This document shows positions 50,841 through 59,554 of a stretch of DNA of 64,000 bases, in pieces (the first letter of the stretch is position 1; each line of letters opens with the position of its first letter). The stretch covers positions 186,001 to 250,000 of the forward strand of contig NZ_JBMHHY010000005.1 in assembly GCF_049739465.1 (NCBI RefSeq), in the 5' to 3' direction. The notes under the pieces are model-generated. The model worked only from the letters and a program-made list of their open reading frames with translations, was not told where the DNA came from and made no database searches. The DNA comes from Embleya sp049739465 (GTDB lineage: Bacteria; Actinomycetota; Actinomycetes; Streptomycetales; Streptomycetaceae). The position numbers and the translations under genes are program-made.

Positions 50841-51764
50841 ATGGAGACCCGTCTGCTGCGTACCCTGGTCGAACTCGATCGACTGGGCACCATGCGTGCC
50901 GTGGCCGAGGCGACCGGATACGGCACCTCGGCCATCTCCCAGCAGATCGCCGCGTTGGAGCGGGAGACCGGCGCCGAACTGGTCGAGCGCACCGGCCGTA
51001 CGGTCCGGTTGACCTGCGCCGGGCGCCGGTTCGCCGAGCAGGCGGTGGACATCCTGGCCGCCGAGGAGGCGGCCCGGGCGGTGTTGAGCGCCGACGGCGA
51101 GCCGAGCGGCCTGCTCAAGGTGGCCGCGTACGCCGCCGCGATCTCGGCCGATCTGCTGCCGGTGGCGGGGGAGTTGGCGCTTTCCCATCCGGATCTGCGG
51201 CTCGAGCTCCAGGAGCGGGAGCCGGCCGAGGTGCTCGAACTGCTCGCGCACGACCGGGTGGACCTGGGCTTCGGCTACGACTACAGCCTGTTCCAGCGCT
51301 TTCGCGACGACGGCGCGGCGGTGCGGATGATGTGCCGCACTCCGCTGGTCCTCGCCGTCCCGGCCGGGCGCGGTGCGGTGCCCGAACGGATCGATGTGCC
51401 CCGCGAGTTGCGTGCGCTGGAGGCGCTGCCGTGGGTGGTCAACTCGCGCGGCGACCAGGACGGCGAACTGGTGTCCCGGCTGTGCGGGATCGCCGGCTTC
51501 CGGCCCCGGATCGCACACCGCGCGGACAGCCTGGATCTGATCCTGGACTTCGTCGCGGCCGATCTGGGCGTTGCGGTGGTGCCCTCGTTCGCGCCGATCC
51601 GGCCGGGCGTGCGGCATGTGGCGATGCCGGGCATCGAGGTCGAGCGGCGGATGTTCGCGATCACCCGCCCCGGCGGCCAGTTCCGGCCCGGCGTGGAACT
51701 GGTGGTGGCTCGGGTGGCCGCGCACCGGGTGCTGGTGGATCGGGCGGCCGGGCACGCGGCGTGA
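50841..51764 (+). CDS. LysR-family regulator
   Basis: A 307-residue LysR regulator: N-terminal winged helix METRLLRTLVELDRLGTMRAVAEATGYGTSAISQQI (split) to about residue 60, and a periplasmic-binding-protein-like effector domain (about 90-300). Divergent from the EamA exporter and likely its activator or repressor. Confidence 0.93.
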   Translation: METRLLRTLVELDRLGTMRAVAEATGYGTSAISQQIAALERETGAELVERTGRTVRLTCAGRRFAEQAVDILAAEEAARAVLSADGEPSGLLKVAAYAAAISADLLPVAGELALSHPDLRLELQEREPAEVLELLAHDRVDLGFGYDYSLFQRFRDDGAAVRMMCRTPLVLAVPAGRGAVPERIDVPRELRALEALPWVVNSRGDQDGELVSRLCGIAGFRPRIAHRADSLDLILDFVAADLGVAVVPSFAPIRPGVRHVAMPGIEVERRMFAITRPGGQFRPGVELVVARVAAHRVLVDRAAGHAA

Positions 51765-51809
51765 GCAGGGGTGGTCGGTCGGGGTGCGTTCGGGCGGTCG
51801 GCCGCCTGC

Positions 51810-52631
51810 TCAGTGGGCGAGGGCCGCCGTGCGGGGCGGGGTGGGCTCGGGATGCGCGATCTCGGTGTGCGCGGTCTCCTCGGTGTGGCCGACCCGCCAG
51901 TAGCCCATGAACGCGATGGCGCGCCGGTCCATGCCGCGTTCCTCGGCGAGGTGGCGCCGCAGCGCCCGGACCCGGCCGGCCTCGCCGGCCAGCCAGGCAT
52001 AGCCGTGCTCGGTCGGCGGCCGGACCGCGCGGACCGCGTCGAGCAGGCGATTCTCGCCGGCCGGCGCATCGCCCCGGTGCAGCCAGTTCACCCGCATCCC
52101 CGGCGGTGCGGCCAGCTCCTGCCGATCCGCCTCGGTGGTCACCTCGACGAACACATGGCCACGCGCGTCGGCCGGCAGCGACTCGACGATGGAGCCGATC
52201 GCGGGCAACGCGGCATGGTCCCCGACCAGCAACAACCGCCGCCCGGCGGGCGGTTCGAAGCTGTAGCCGCCGTTGCGCACGGCGGTCGGCCCGAGCAGCT
52301 CGATGGCATCGCCGGCGCGGGCCGTGCGGGCCCAGCGCGAGGCCGGGCCGCCGGGCGCGTGCAGCGCGAAGTCGATGTCGATCTCGACCGGATTCCGGCG
52401 CTGCGCCCGCACGGTGTAGGTGCGCTGATAGGGGCGATCGGCCTCGGGGATCCGGGCCCACGCCTCGCGCCAGGTCAGCTCGTCCCGGGTGATCCGGGCG
52501 GCCGGTCGGCCCTCGCGCGGGACGAACAGCTTGACCCGCTGATCGGGTCCGCCCGGCACGAAATCCGCCAGGCGCGGGCCGGTCAGGGTGATCCGGGTGG
52601 CGTTGCGGGTGATCGGCGTGTTGCGGACCAC
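51810..52631 (-). CDS. siderophore-interacting protein (ferric-siderophore reductase, ViuB/SIP type)
   Basis: At least 273 residues of an FAD/NAD(P)H reductase that frees iron from siderophores. FAD-binding motif is RTYTVRAQR with downstream GGPASRWA; the C-terminal domain has LLVGDHAALPAIGSI and AWLAGEAGRVRALRRHL. The GTG at 52631 is the first standard start, but the open frame continues upstream and encodes YRPFQLT, which belongs to the family N-terminus. The expected start 18 codons earlier is ATC (52683-52685). Divergent from siderophore genes and next to an iron box. Confidence 0.9.
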   Translation of the reverse strand: MVRNTPITRNATRITLTGPRLADFVPGGPDQRVKLFVPREGRPAARITRDELTWREAWARIPEADRPYQRTYTVRAQRRNPVEIDIDFALHAPGGPASRWARTARAGDAIELLGPTAVRNGGYSFEPPAGRRLLLVGDHAALPAIGSIVESLPADARGHVFVEVTTEADRQELAAPPGMRVNWLHRGDAPAGENRLLDAVRAVRPPTEHGYAWLAGEAGRVRALRRHLAEERGMDRRAIAFMGYWRVGHTEETAHTEIAHPEPTPPRTAALAH

Positions 52632-52741
52632 GGTGAGTTGGAAGGGCCGGTACAGCTGCGCACGGCGTTCACGTTCGGTGCTGATGGGAACTCGTCCTCT
52701 CGGACACGGTCGGCCTGGGCCGACACGGGACGATGTCCAGG

Positions 52742-52760
52742 TTAGGTTAACCTAACCGAA
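52742..52760. promoter_or_regulatory. DtxR/IdeR/DmdR-type iron box 1
   Basis: TTAGGTTAACCTAACCGAA matches 17 of 19 positions of the IdeR/DmdR1 consensus TTAGGTTAGSCTAACCTAA and sits inside an 18-bp perfect palindrome (52740-52757). It is upstream of the siderophore-interacting protein gene, so iron should repress it. Confidence 0.88.
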
Positions 52761-52829
52761 GCCCGTTCGGGATCACCGACGAGCCGCGCGACCCACCCGA
52801 ACGGCTCTGCGTCGGGCCGGATTTGGCCA

Positions 52830-52848
52830 CCAGGTATGGCTACCCTAA
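52830..52848. promoter_or_regulatory. iron box 2
   Basis: CCAGGTATGGCTACCCTAA matches 14 of 19 positions of the same consensus. It is about 60 bp before the ATP-grasp start, and its location argues against the in-frame ATG at 52836 being the real start. Confidence 0.6.
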
Positions 52849-52910
52849 GTTGTCTCGGGTCCGGGTCGAGGCAGGTCCGGGGCGGCGCGTCCGAGGGAGA
52901 CGGATCACGC

Positions 52911-54119
52911 ATGCGGCTGTACCTGCTCGCGCTCAACCCCACCGACTCGGTGACCGACGGCTTCCTGCCGGCCGCGCAGCGGATGGGCGTGGACGTCACG
53001 GTGCTCACCGAACCGGCCCACGCGGCGGGCCATCGCGCGGTTGCCGCGCCGTTTCCGGCGGTGCGGGTGGCGGAGTGCGAGGTACGCGACTTCCGCGCGG
53101 TGGTGGATTTTGTCGACCGGGCGCCGCGACCCGACGCGGTGTTCACCAACAGCGACCATCTCCAGGTGCAGGCGGCCCTGGCCGCCGACTGGTTCGACCT
53201 GCCCGGCAAGGACTGGCGGGCCGCGCTGCGGACCAGGAACAAGGCCCGGATGCGCCGCCGATTGGCCGCCGCCGGCATCGAGACGGTATGGGCCGCCGAA
53301 CTGGCGCCCGGCCGGGAGCCCAAGGAACTGCTCGCCCTCGAACCGCCGTACCCGTGCGTGGTCAAACCGCGAGAGGGGGTCGCGGGGGAGGACGTGGTGC
53401 TGGTCGCGGACGATTCGGAACTGGTCACACGCTGCCGGGAGATCCGGGCCCGCCGGGGGGAAGCGGCGTTGCTGGTCGAGGAGTTCCTGCCGGGCGAGCT
53501 GTACACCCTGGAGACGCTCGGCGATCGGCACGGCGTGCGGGTCCTGGGCGGGTTCCACACTCGGCTGTCGCCGCCGCCGCACTTCGTGGAGCTGCGCCTC
53601 GACCTGGTCGCCGAGCCGCCGGCCGCGATCGTGGCCGCCGTGCTGGACCGACTCGTCGCGTTGGGCGTGGGATTCGGCGCGTGCCACACGGAGTTCGTGG
53701 TCCACGATGGGCGAGTGCGGCTGGTCGAGGTCAACTACCGGGCCATCGGCGACCAGTGCGACCTGCTGCTCGCGGACGTCCTGGGCATCCCGCTCTTCGA
53801 GCACATCCTGCGCGTCCACCTCGGCACGGACCTGCCGGTCGACCTCGGCGCACGAAACGACCGGCATGCGCGCCTCGACTACCCGTGCGCGGACCGGGCG
53901 GGCACGCTCAGCGCGGCCCCGAGTCGCGAGGACACCACCCTCCCCGGCGGGATCCGGGCCGACTACCACCCACTGCGCACGCTCGGCGAACGACACGAAC
54001 TGCACCACTCCAACCGGGACTACCTCGGCGTACTGCGCACGATCGGCCCGAACCGGGCGGCGGTGGACCGCACGGCCGAGGACTTCCTGACCGGGCGAAG
54101 CTGGAGCATCACGCCGTGA
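52911..54119 (+). CDS. ATP-grasp ligase of siderophore pathway (PvsA-like)
   Basis: A 402-residue ATP-grasp enzyme. Lysine of the first ATP-binding strand is in CVVKPREGVAGED, the lid/acid strand is LLVEEFLPGELYTLE, and the metal site is VEVNYRAIGDQCD. ATP-grasp enzymes join a carboxylate and an amine through acyl phosphate. It is the first gene of a four-enzyme operon whose order parallels Vibrio pvsA-B-D-E, in which PvsA has this fold. ATG 52911 is chosen because the upstream ATG at 52836 lies in an iron box. The stop overlaps the next GTG. Confidence 0.87.
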   Translation: MRLYLLALNPTDSVTDGFLPAAQRMGVDVTVLTEPAHAAGHRAVAAPFPAVRVAECEVRDFRAVVDFVDRAPRPDAVFTNSDHLQVQAALAADWFDLPGKDWRAALRTRNKARMRRRLAAAGIETVWAAELAPGREPKELLALEPPYPCVVKPREGVAGEDVVLVADDSELVTRCREIRARRGEAALLVEEFLPGELYTLETLGDRHGVRVLGGFHTRLSPPPHFVELRLDLVAEPPAAIVAAVLDRLVALGVGFGACHTEFVVHDGRVRLVEVNYRAIGDQCDLLLADVLGIPLFEHILRVHLGTDLPVDLGARNDRHARLDYPCADRAGTLSAAPSREDTTLPGGIRADYHPLRTLGERHELHHSNRDYLGVLRTIGPNRAAVDRTAEDFLTGRSWSITP

Positions 54120-56425
54120 GGGGGGCCACGGGCGACGTACCGATATCGGCGCCAGACGCCGACGACGCGGCGTCGGCACAGGCGCCTGCGGCGGCTGTGC
54201 CTGCTGTGCCTGCCGCGCCTGCCGCGCCTGCCGCGCTCGCTGTGCCGGTTGCGCCTGGCGCGCCCGCTGTGCCTGCCGCGCCCGCCGCACACGTCCCACC
54301 GGCTGCGCCTGCCATGCGCATCCCGCTACCTGCGCTACCCGCGCCGGCCGTGCCTGCTGTGCCTACTGTGGCCGCCGCGCTCCCCGCGCCCGCTCCGTCC
54401 GCCGCGCGCGTCCCACCGGCTGCGCCTGCCATGCGCATCCCGCTTCCCGCGCCTGCTGCGCTCCCCGCGCCCGCTGCGCTCCCGGTGCCTGCCGAGTCCG
54501 CCGTGCTCCCCGTGCCCGCTCCGTCCGCTGCGCTCCCGGTGCCTGCCGAGCCCGCCGTGCTCCCCGTGCCGGCCGTGCTTGCTGTGCCTGCCGCGCGCCC
54601 ACCGGCCGCGTCTGCCACGCGCATCCCGCTCCCCGCGCTCCCCGCGCCGGCTGCGCCCGCTGCGTTCCCCGTGCTTGCCGCGCCCACCGCGCCTGTCGAG
54701 CCCGCCGCCCCCGTCAGCCCGGCCGCCCCCGCCGAGCCCGCCACCCCGGCCGCCCCCGCCGCGCCCGCCGCCCCCGGCACGGTCGACCCGGTTGATGGCG
54801 AGCTGTTGTGTCGGGTGCTGGATACCGTGTTGCGTGAGGATGTTTTGGGGTTGCGGACCACGGCCGTGCCGGTTGAGTGGTCGGATGGTACGTGGTTGCG
54901 GTTGGCAGCGGGAGCCGGCCGGTGGTTGTTGCCGGTGCGTGTCGACGGGTTTCAGTGCGAGTACGCGGCTCGCGCGCCGTTTCTGCTCGGGTGCGCCGAC
55001 GGTGCGTGGTTGACCGGCACCGATGCGGTCCTGGCGGCGTTGTGTGCGGTGGCGGATCCGCGCGATCGGGTCGGCTTCGAGCATTTTGCCGAGGAGTGTC
55101 GGCAGGCGGGTCGGGCCAATCGGCTGTTGGCGGATGCCGGGCCCGCCGTGCGAGACGGGCTTGCCGCGCGCTACGGGCCGGACCCCAGCGGGTGGATCGG
55201 GCTCGGGTCGGCTGCGGCGTTGGATACCTTGGCCGCGCACGTCGATCATCCCATCCACCCGACCGCGCGGGCCCGTTCCGGTCTGGACGCGGAAGCGCTG
55301 CGGCGGTACGCGCCCGAGTACCATCCGAGTTTCCGGCTGCGTTGGGCGCTGTTGCCGGGTGACGCGACCACCCGTACCGGGACGTTGCCCGCCTGGTGGC
55401 CCACCCCCACCGAGCTCGGCCGGCCCCGCCTCGAGCGCAGCCATCTCGCCCTGCCCGTACACCCGTTGACCTTCGATCGACTCCCATCCGCGGTCGTGCG
55501 CACCGACCGGCCGTACCTGGACGTGCGTCCGACGTTGTCGATGCGTACCGTCGTGGTCGCGCGTGATCCCGCCGTTCATCTCAAGCTTCCGCTGCCGATC
55601 GCCACGCTCGGCCGGCTCAACCGACGCACCATCAAACCCGGCACGCTCGTCGACGGCGCCGCCGGGCAACGGTTGCTCGCCGAGCTGATCGCCCGCGAAC
55701 CACGATTTCGAGAGCGGGTGTTGCTCGCCGACGAGCAGACCACACTGCATGCCGACGACGAGTTGCTCGGCACGCTGGTGCGGCGCTATCCGGCCGGGCT
55801 GGACGCGGCGCTCGTGCTCCCGGCCGCCGCGCTGCTCGCCCGCGCGGCGGCCGGCACGCCGGTCCTCGACCGGGTCGCCGAACGTTTTTACGGCGGCGAT
55901 CGATTCGCGCTGCTCGATGCCTACCTCACGCTGTTGCTGGACTGGCAGACCACGCTGTTCCGCTACGGCGTCGCGCTCGAATCGCATCCGCAGAACGTCT
56001 CGCTGGTGCTGGCCGAGGACCGTGCGCCGCGCCTGCTGTTCAAGGACAACGACGGCCCGCGGGTCAACCCGGCCCGATGTCCACTCGGACCCGCCGGATT
56101 CGCCGACGCGCGCACCTACAGCCCGGACGACGGCCCGCTCGCCGATCTGTTCGTGACGATCACCGTGCATCTGTGCGTCGGCGCAATCGCGTTCGCCCTG
56201 CCGCCCGCCGAACGCGAGCGGCTGCTGCGACTGGTGCGGGATCGGCTGGACGAGTTGGCGGATCCGTGGCTGCGGCGCCGGGTGCCGGCGGCGGATCGGC
56301 TGCCGGTGAAGGCGATGGTCACCGCCGGGACGCTGCTGGACAAGGCCCGATCCGGCGCGGCGGACATCAACAAGTACTACACGACCGGGCCGAACTACCT
56401 GCGATGGGATGCCGATTCGCGCTGA
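54116..56425 (+). CDS. IucA/IucC-family NIS siderophore synthetase with Pro/Ala-rich N-terminal extension
   Basis: A 769-residue NRPS-independent siderophore synthetase. Residues 1-220 are almost only Ala, Pro, Val and Leu with repeated segments. The catalytic part (about 221-769) has the NIS landmarks HPIHPTARARSGL, LPVHPLTFD, PTLSMRTVVV, HLKLPLPIATLGRLN, ESHPQNVSLVL and FKDNDGPRV. It adenylates a carboxylate (for example citrate) and joins it to an amine or alcohol. The GTG overlaps the previous stop, so translation through the extension is expected. Corresponds by order to PvsB. Confidence 0.9.
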   Translation: MRGATGDVPISAPDADDAASAQAPAAAVPAVPAAPAAPAALAVPVAPGAPAVPAAPAAHVPPAAPAMRIPLPALPAPAVPAVPTVAAALPAPAPSAARVPPAAPAMRIPLPAPAALPAPAALPVPAESAVLPVPAPSAALPVPAEPAVLPVPAVLAVPAARPPAASATRIPLPALPAPAAPAAFPVLAAPTAPVEPAAPVSPAAPAEPATPAAPAAPAAPGTVDPVDGELLCRVLDTVLREDVLGLRTTAVPVEWSDGTWLRLAAGAGRWLLPVRVDGFQCEYAARAPFLLGCADGAWLTGTDAVLAALCAVADPRDRVGFEHFAEECRQAGRANRLLADAGPAVRDGLAARYGPDPSGWIGLGSAAALDTLAAHVDHPIHPTARARSGLDAEALRRYAPEYHPSFRLRWALLPGDATTRTGTLPAWWPTPTELGRPRLERSHLALPVHPLTFDRLPSAVVRTDRPYLDVRPTLSMRTVVVARDPAVHLKLPLPIATLGRLNRRTIKPGTLVDGAAGQRLLAELIAREPRFRERVLLADEQTTLHADDELLGTLVRRYPAGLDAALVLPAAALLARAAAGTPVLDRVAERFYGGDRFALLDAYLTLLLDWQTTLFRYGVALESHPQNVSLVLAEDRAPRLLFKDNDGPRVNPARCPLGPAGFADARTYSPDDGPLADLFVTITVHLCVGAIAFALPPAERERLLRLVRDRLDELADPWLRRRVPAADRLPVKAMVTAGTLLDKARSGAADINKYYTTGPNYLRWDADSR
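54180..54775 (+). repeat. Pro/Ala-coding low-complexity repeat tract
   Basis: Degenerate short repeats (CCTGCCGCG-type) encode the N-terminal extension. A 36-bp segment is exactly repeated at 54292-54327 and 54409-54444, with a degenerate third copy near 54597-54630; each encodes a (P)PAAPAMRIPLPA-type unit. Confidence 0.9.
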
Positions 56426-56477
56426 CGGCCCGGTCCCCGCCGCGCCCCTGCACCACCTCGAACCACTGGAGTCGCCC

Positions 56478-58205
56478 ATGCCGCTGCCGTCGGCCCAACC
56501 CCGGACCACGACCCCGCCGACCCCACCCGCCGCGCTGCCCTCGGCCGGGGACGCGGTCGCCCACACGCTGCTCAACTGCCTGAACCGGGAGGTCTGCGGC
56601 CCGGAACGGCGGACCGCGGTCGAGCCCGACGGTGGCCGGCTGCGACTGTCCCTGGCCCACTCCGGCACCGAACTGCGGGTCCGCGTCCGGCGCAACACCC
56701 TGCTCGGCGACCACCGCTTCACCGGACCGGTGGCCGAACTGCGCGGGGGCGCCTGGCGCACCTTGACCTGGGCCGAGCTGGCCGAGCGGATCCACGCCGA
56801 ACTGGGCCTGCGGACCGGGGTGGGCAACGACGAGTTCCTCGACCAGGTCGCCGCGAGCCACGCCGGGGTGGTCGCGGGCCTCGGTCGCCGGGCCGCGCCG
56901 CCCGCGTCGCGCTACCTCGAGTCGGAGCAGGCGCTGCTGTTCGGGCACCGCTTCCATCCCACGCCCAAGGCCCGCGGCGCCGATCCGGCGACCTGGGCGG
57001 CCTACGCACCGGAGGCCCGGGCCGCGTTCTTGCTGCGGCGGTTGGCGGTGCGTACCGAACTGGTCGCCCAGGAACGGCTGTCCGCCGAGGACACCGCCGT
57101 GCTCGACCGGCTCGGCGCGGCACCGGCCGGATACACGCTGCTCCCGGTGCGCCCGTGGCAGTATCGACTCCTGGCCGGCCACCCGAGTCTGCGCGCCGCG
57201 TCGGCCCGGGGCGACGTGCTCGATCTGGGCGTGGGCGGGCCGGAGTTCACCCCGACCGCGTCGGTACGCACACTCTTCGGCGCGGGTGTGTTCCTGAAGT
57301 TCGGCCTGAATGTGCGGATCACCAACTGTGTGCGCAGGAACGCCGCGTACGAGCTGTCCGGGGCGGTGGCGCTGACCCGCGCGCTGGCTCCGGTGCGCGC
57401 TCGGCCGCCGGCTCGATTCCCCGACTTCGGGTTGCTCGGCGAACCGGCCTACCGCAGTGTTTCGCCGACTCTGGCGCCCGAACTCCTGGAGGGATTCGGG
57501 GTGATCGTCCGAGACGGACTGGCGGCGCGGGTACGGCCGGGGACGACACCACTGCTGGCCGGCGCGGTGGCCGCCGAGTACGCGGTCGGATCCGCGCACG
57601 TGTCCCGGCTGTCGGCGGCGGCCGGGCCGGCGGCGGCGCTGCGCTGGTGGGACGACTACCTGCGGCTGCTCGTACCGCCGGTGCCGGCCGCCTACTTCGA
57701 GCACGGTGTGGTGCTGGAGCCGCACCTGCAGAACGTCCTGGTCGCCGTGGACGACGCGGGTCGGCCGCGCCAGGTGCTGATCCGCGACATGGAGGGAACC
57801 AAGCTGCTCGCCGGCCCGCACGCGGCCACCCTGGCCGCACTGCCCGCCTCCGTGGCCGGCCCGATGACCTACGACGCACGTCGCGGTTGGGATCGGGCGG
57901 CCTACTGCCTGTTGGTCAACAACATCGCCGAGATGCTCGCGGCGCTCACCGACCCGTACCCGCACCTGGAGGCCCGCGGCTGGGCGCGGGTCCGCGCGGT
58001 GCTGGCCGACTGCTCCGCCGCGCACGGCGAACCCCCGCCGCTGCGTGCCCTGTTGGCGGGCGCACCACTACCCGCCAAGGCCAACCTCCTGGCCCGCTGG
58101 GCGCGTCGCGCCGACCGCGAGGCGGAATACCTGCACATCCCCTCGCCGTTCGCTCCGCCGAACCCCACCGGCGCGGCCCGTACCCCCGCCCGGAGCGTCC
58201 GATGA
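56478..58205 (+). CDS. IucA/IucC-family NIS siderophore synthetase
   Basis: A 575-residue NIS synthetase of standard length. Motifs: FGHRFHPTPKAR, LLPVRPWQY, TPTASVRTLF, VFLKFGLNVRITNCVRRN, VVLEPHLQNVLV and VLIRDMEGTKL; the C-terminus has the FhuF/IucA-like helical end. ATG 56478 is chosen because GGAG lies 6 nt upstream; an ATG at 56409 would overlap the previous gene but has no site. Corresponds by order to PvsD. It is distinct in sequence from the preceding synthetase, so the two probably act on different carboxylates or nucleophiles. Confidence 0.94.
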   Translation: MPLPSAQPRTTTPPTPPAALPSAGDAVAHTLLNCLNREVCGPERRTAVEPDGGRLRLSLAHSGTELRVRVRRNTLLGDHRFTGPVAELRGGAWRTLTWAELAERIHAELGLRTGVGNDEFLDQVAASHAGVVAGLGRRAAPPASRYLESEQALLFGHRFHPTPKARGADPATWAAYAPEARAAFLLRRLAVRTELVAQERLSAEDTAVLDRLGAAPAGYTLLPVRPWQYRLLAGHPSLRAASARGDVLDLGVGGPEFTPTASVRTLFGAGVFLKFGLNVRITNCVRRNAAYELSGAVALTRALAPVRARPPARFPDFGLLGEPAYRSVSPTLAPELLEGFGVIVRDGLAARVRPGTTPLLAGAVAAEYAVGSAHVSRLSAAAGPAAALRWWDDYLRLLVPPVPAAYFEHGVVLEPHLQNVLVAVDDAGRPRQVLIRDMEGTKLLAGPHAATLAALPASVAGPMTYDARRGWDRAAYCLLVNNIAEMLAALTDPYPHLEARGWARVRAVLADCSAAHGEPPPLRALLAGAPLPAKANLLARWARRADREAEYLHIPSPFAPPNPTGAARTPARSVR

Positions 58206-58339
58206 CCCCGCGCCCGGCCCGAGCCGGCGTCGCTCGTCGCGCCGCCGAGCGAATGCCCGCCCACGTGCCGGATCGCCCCACCACCGACCACACCGCGCCC
58301 GTCGGGCCCGGCCGTACCGCCGCCCGGAGCGCCCGATGA
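58202..58339 (+). CDS. bridging 45-codon ORF
   Basis: A 45-codon Arg/Ala/Pro-rich frame starts in the ATGA of the preceding synthetase gene and ends in the ATGA of the decarboxylase gene. Its 3' end (about 58310-58339) nearly repeats the 3' end of the synthetase gene (58172-58205), so it probably arose by duplication of the junction. It may only keep ribosomes coupled to the next cistron. No ribosome site of its own. Confidence 0.4.
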   Translation: MTPRPARAGVARRAAERMPAHVPDRPTTDHTAPVGPGRTAARSAR

Positions 58340-59535
58340 TCCCGACCGCCATCCGAACCCGGGTCGCCGAGTTGCCCGCCGAGCAACTGCCCGCCTACCT
58401 CTACGACGTGGCCGGACTCCGGAAGCACATCGCCGCCGTCCGGGCCGCGTTGCCCGCGCGGATCGAGGTGTACTACGCGGCGAAGGCCAATCCCGCGCCC
58501 GAGATCCTGGCCGCGCCGGCCGCCGACCTGTCCGGCGTCGAGGTGGCCTCGGGCGGGGAACTCGCCCATGTCCGGGCGCATTTGCCCAACCTACCGGTGG
58601 CGTTCGGCGGGCCGGGGAAGACCGATGCGGAGTTGGTTGCCGCGTTGCGGGCCGGGGTCGGTCGGCTGCACGTGGAGAGTCGGCATGAGCTGCGGCGGCT
58701 GATCGCCCTCGCCGACCGGCACGCGGCGCCCGATCGGGATGTGGAGATCCTGCTGCGGGTCAACCTGCCCCTGGATCCCGAGTTGCTGCGCGGCGCCGCG
58801 CTGACCATGGGCGGCGCTTCATCCCCGTTCGGCCTGGATCCGGACGACGTGGCGTCCTGTCTGCACTTCCTGCGCGGCCCGGACGCGGGCCGGGTCCGGC
58901 TGCGCGGGATCCACGCCCACCTGGCCGGCGGGCTGGACGCGGACACCCTGGTCGCGCTCGCCGCCCGGATCGTCGCCTGGACCCGGGCGCTCGCCGAGCG
59001 CCAGCGGATCGCGCTCCCGGAGGTGAACCTCGGCGGCGGGATGGCGGTGGACTACGCGGACCCCACCGCCCGCTTCGACTGGCGCCGGCTGGGCGCGGGC
59101 CTGGGCCGGATCCTGGCCGAACACCCGGATACGACCCTGCGGATCGAACCGGGCCGGGCGCTGACCGCCTACTGCGGTTGGTATGCCACCGACGTACTGG
59201 ACCTCAAGTACAGCCGCGGCGAGGCGTTCGCCGTGCTCCGCGGCGGCACCCACCACCTGCGCACCCCGGCGACCAAGGGCCACGACCAGCCGTTCACCGT
59301 CGTACCGGGCCCGCACTCGTGGCCGCACCCCTGGCCGCGCCCGACGCTGCCGGCCGGCGAGGTCACCCTGACCGGCCAACTGTGCACGCCCAAGGACGTG
59401 TTCGCCCGCCGCCGACCGGTCACCGGGCTGCGGGTCGGCGACCGGATCGCCTTCGCGATGGCCGGGGCGTACGCATGGAACATCTCGCACCACGACTTCC
59501 TGATGCATCCGCACCCGACGTTTCACCATCTGTGA
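58336..59535 (+). CDS. type III PLP decarboxylase (SbnH/PvsE/LysA-like)
   Basis: A 399-residue fold-type III PLP enzyme. The PLP lysine is in VYYAAKANP (about residue 50), the phosphate-binding glycines in NLGGGMAV, EPGRALTAYCG follows, and the C-terminal catalytic cysteine is in QLCTPKDVF. Siderophore pathways use this type (SbnH in staphyloferrin B, PvsE in vibrioferrin) to decarboxylate an amino-acid-citrate intermediate. Last gene of the operon, 19 bp from the convergent response regulator gene. Confidence 0.92.
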   Translation: MIPTAIRTRVAELPAEQLPAYLYDVAGLRKHIAAVRAALPARIEVYYAAKANPAPEILAAPAADLSGVEVASGGELAHVRAHLPNLPVAFGGPGKTDAELVAALRAGVGRLHVESRHELRRLIALADRHAAPDRDVEILLRVNLPLDPELLRGAALTMGGASSPFGLDPDDVASCLHFLRGPDAGRVRLRGIHAHLAGGLDADTLVALAARIVAWTRALAERQRIALPEVNLGGGMAVDYADPTARFDWRRLGAGLGRILAEHPDTTLRIEPGRALTAYCGWYATDVLDLKYSRGEAFAVLRGGTHHLRTPATKGHDQPFTVVPGPHSWPHPWPRPTLPAGEVTLTGQLCTPKDVFARRRPVTGLRVGDRIAFAMAGAYAWNISHHDFLMHPHPTFHHL

Positions 59536-59554
59536 CGGGCGCCGGCAACTTCCG

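Noticed and set aside
52836..52910. Earlier start of the ATP-grasp gene at ATG 52836
   Set aside because: The ATG is within iron box 2, lacks a ribosome site, and the added residues do not fit the family N-terminus.
54109..54861. Minus-strand Gly/Ala/Ser/Thr-rich frame opposite the Pro/Ala tract
   Set aside because: It is the complement of the repeat tract in the IucA/IucC gene; the repetitive composition follows from the DNA repeats, and the plus-strand frame is joined to a real enzyme.
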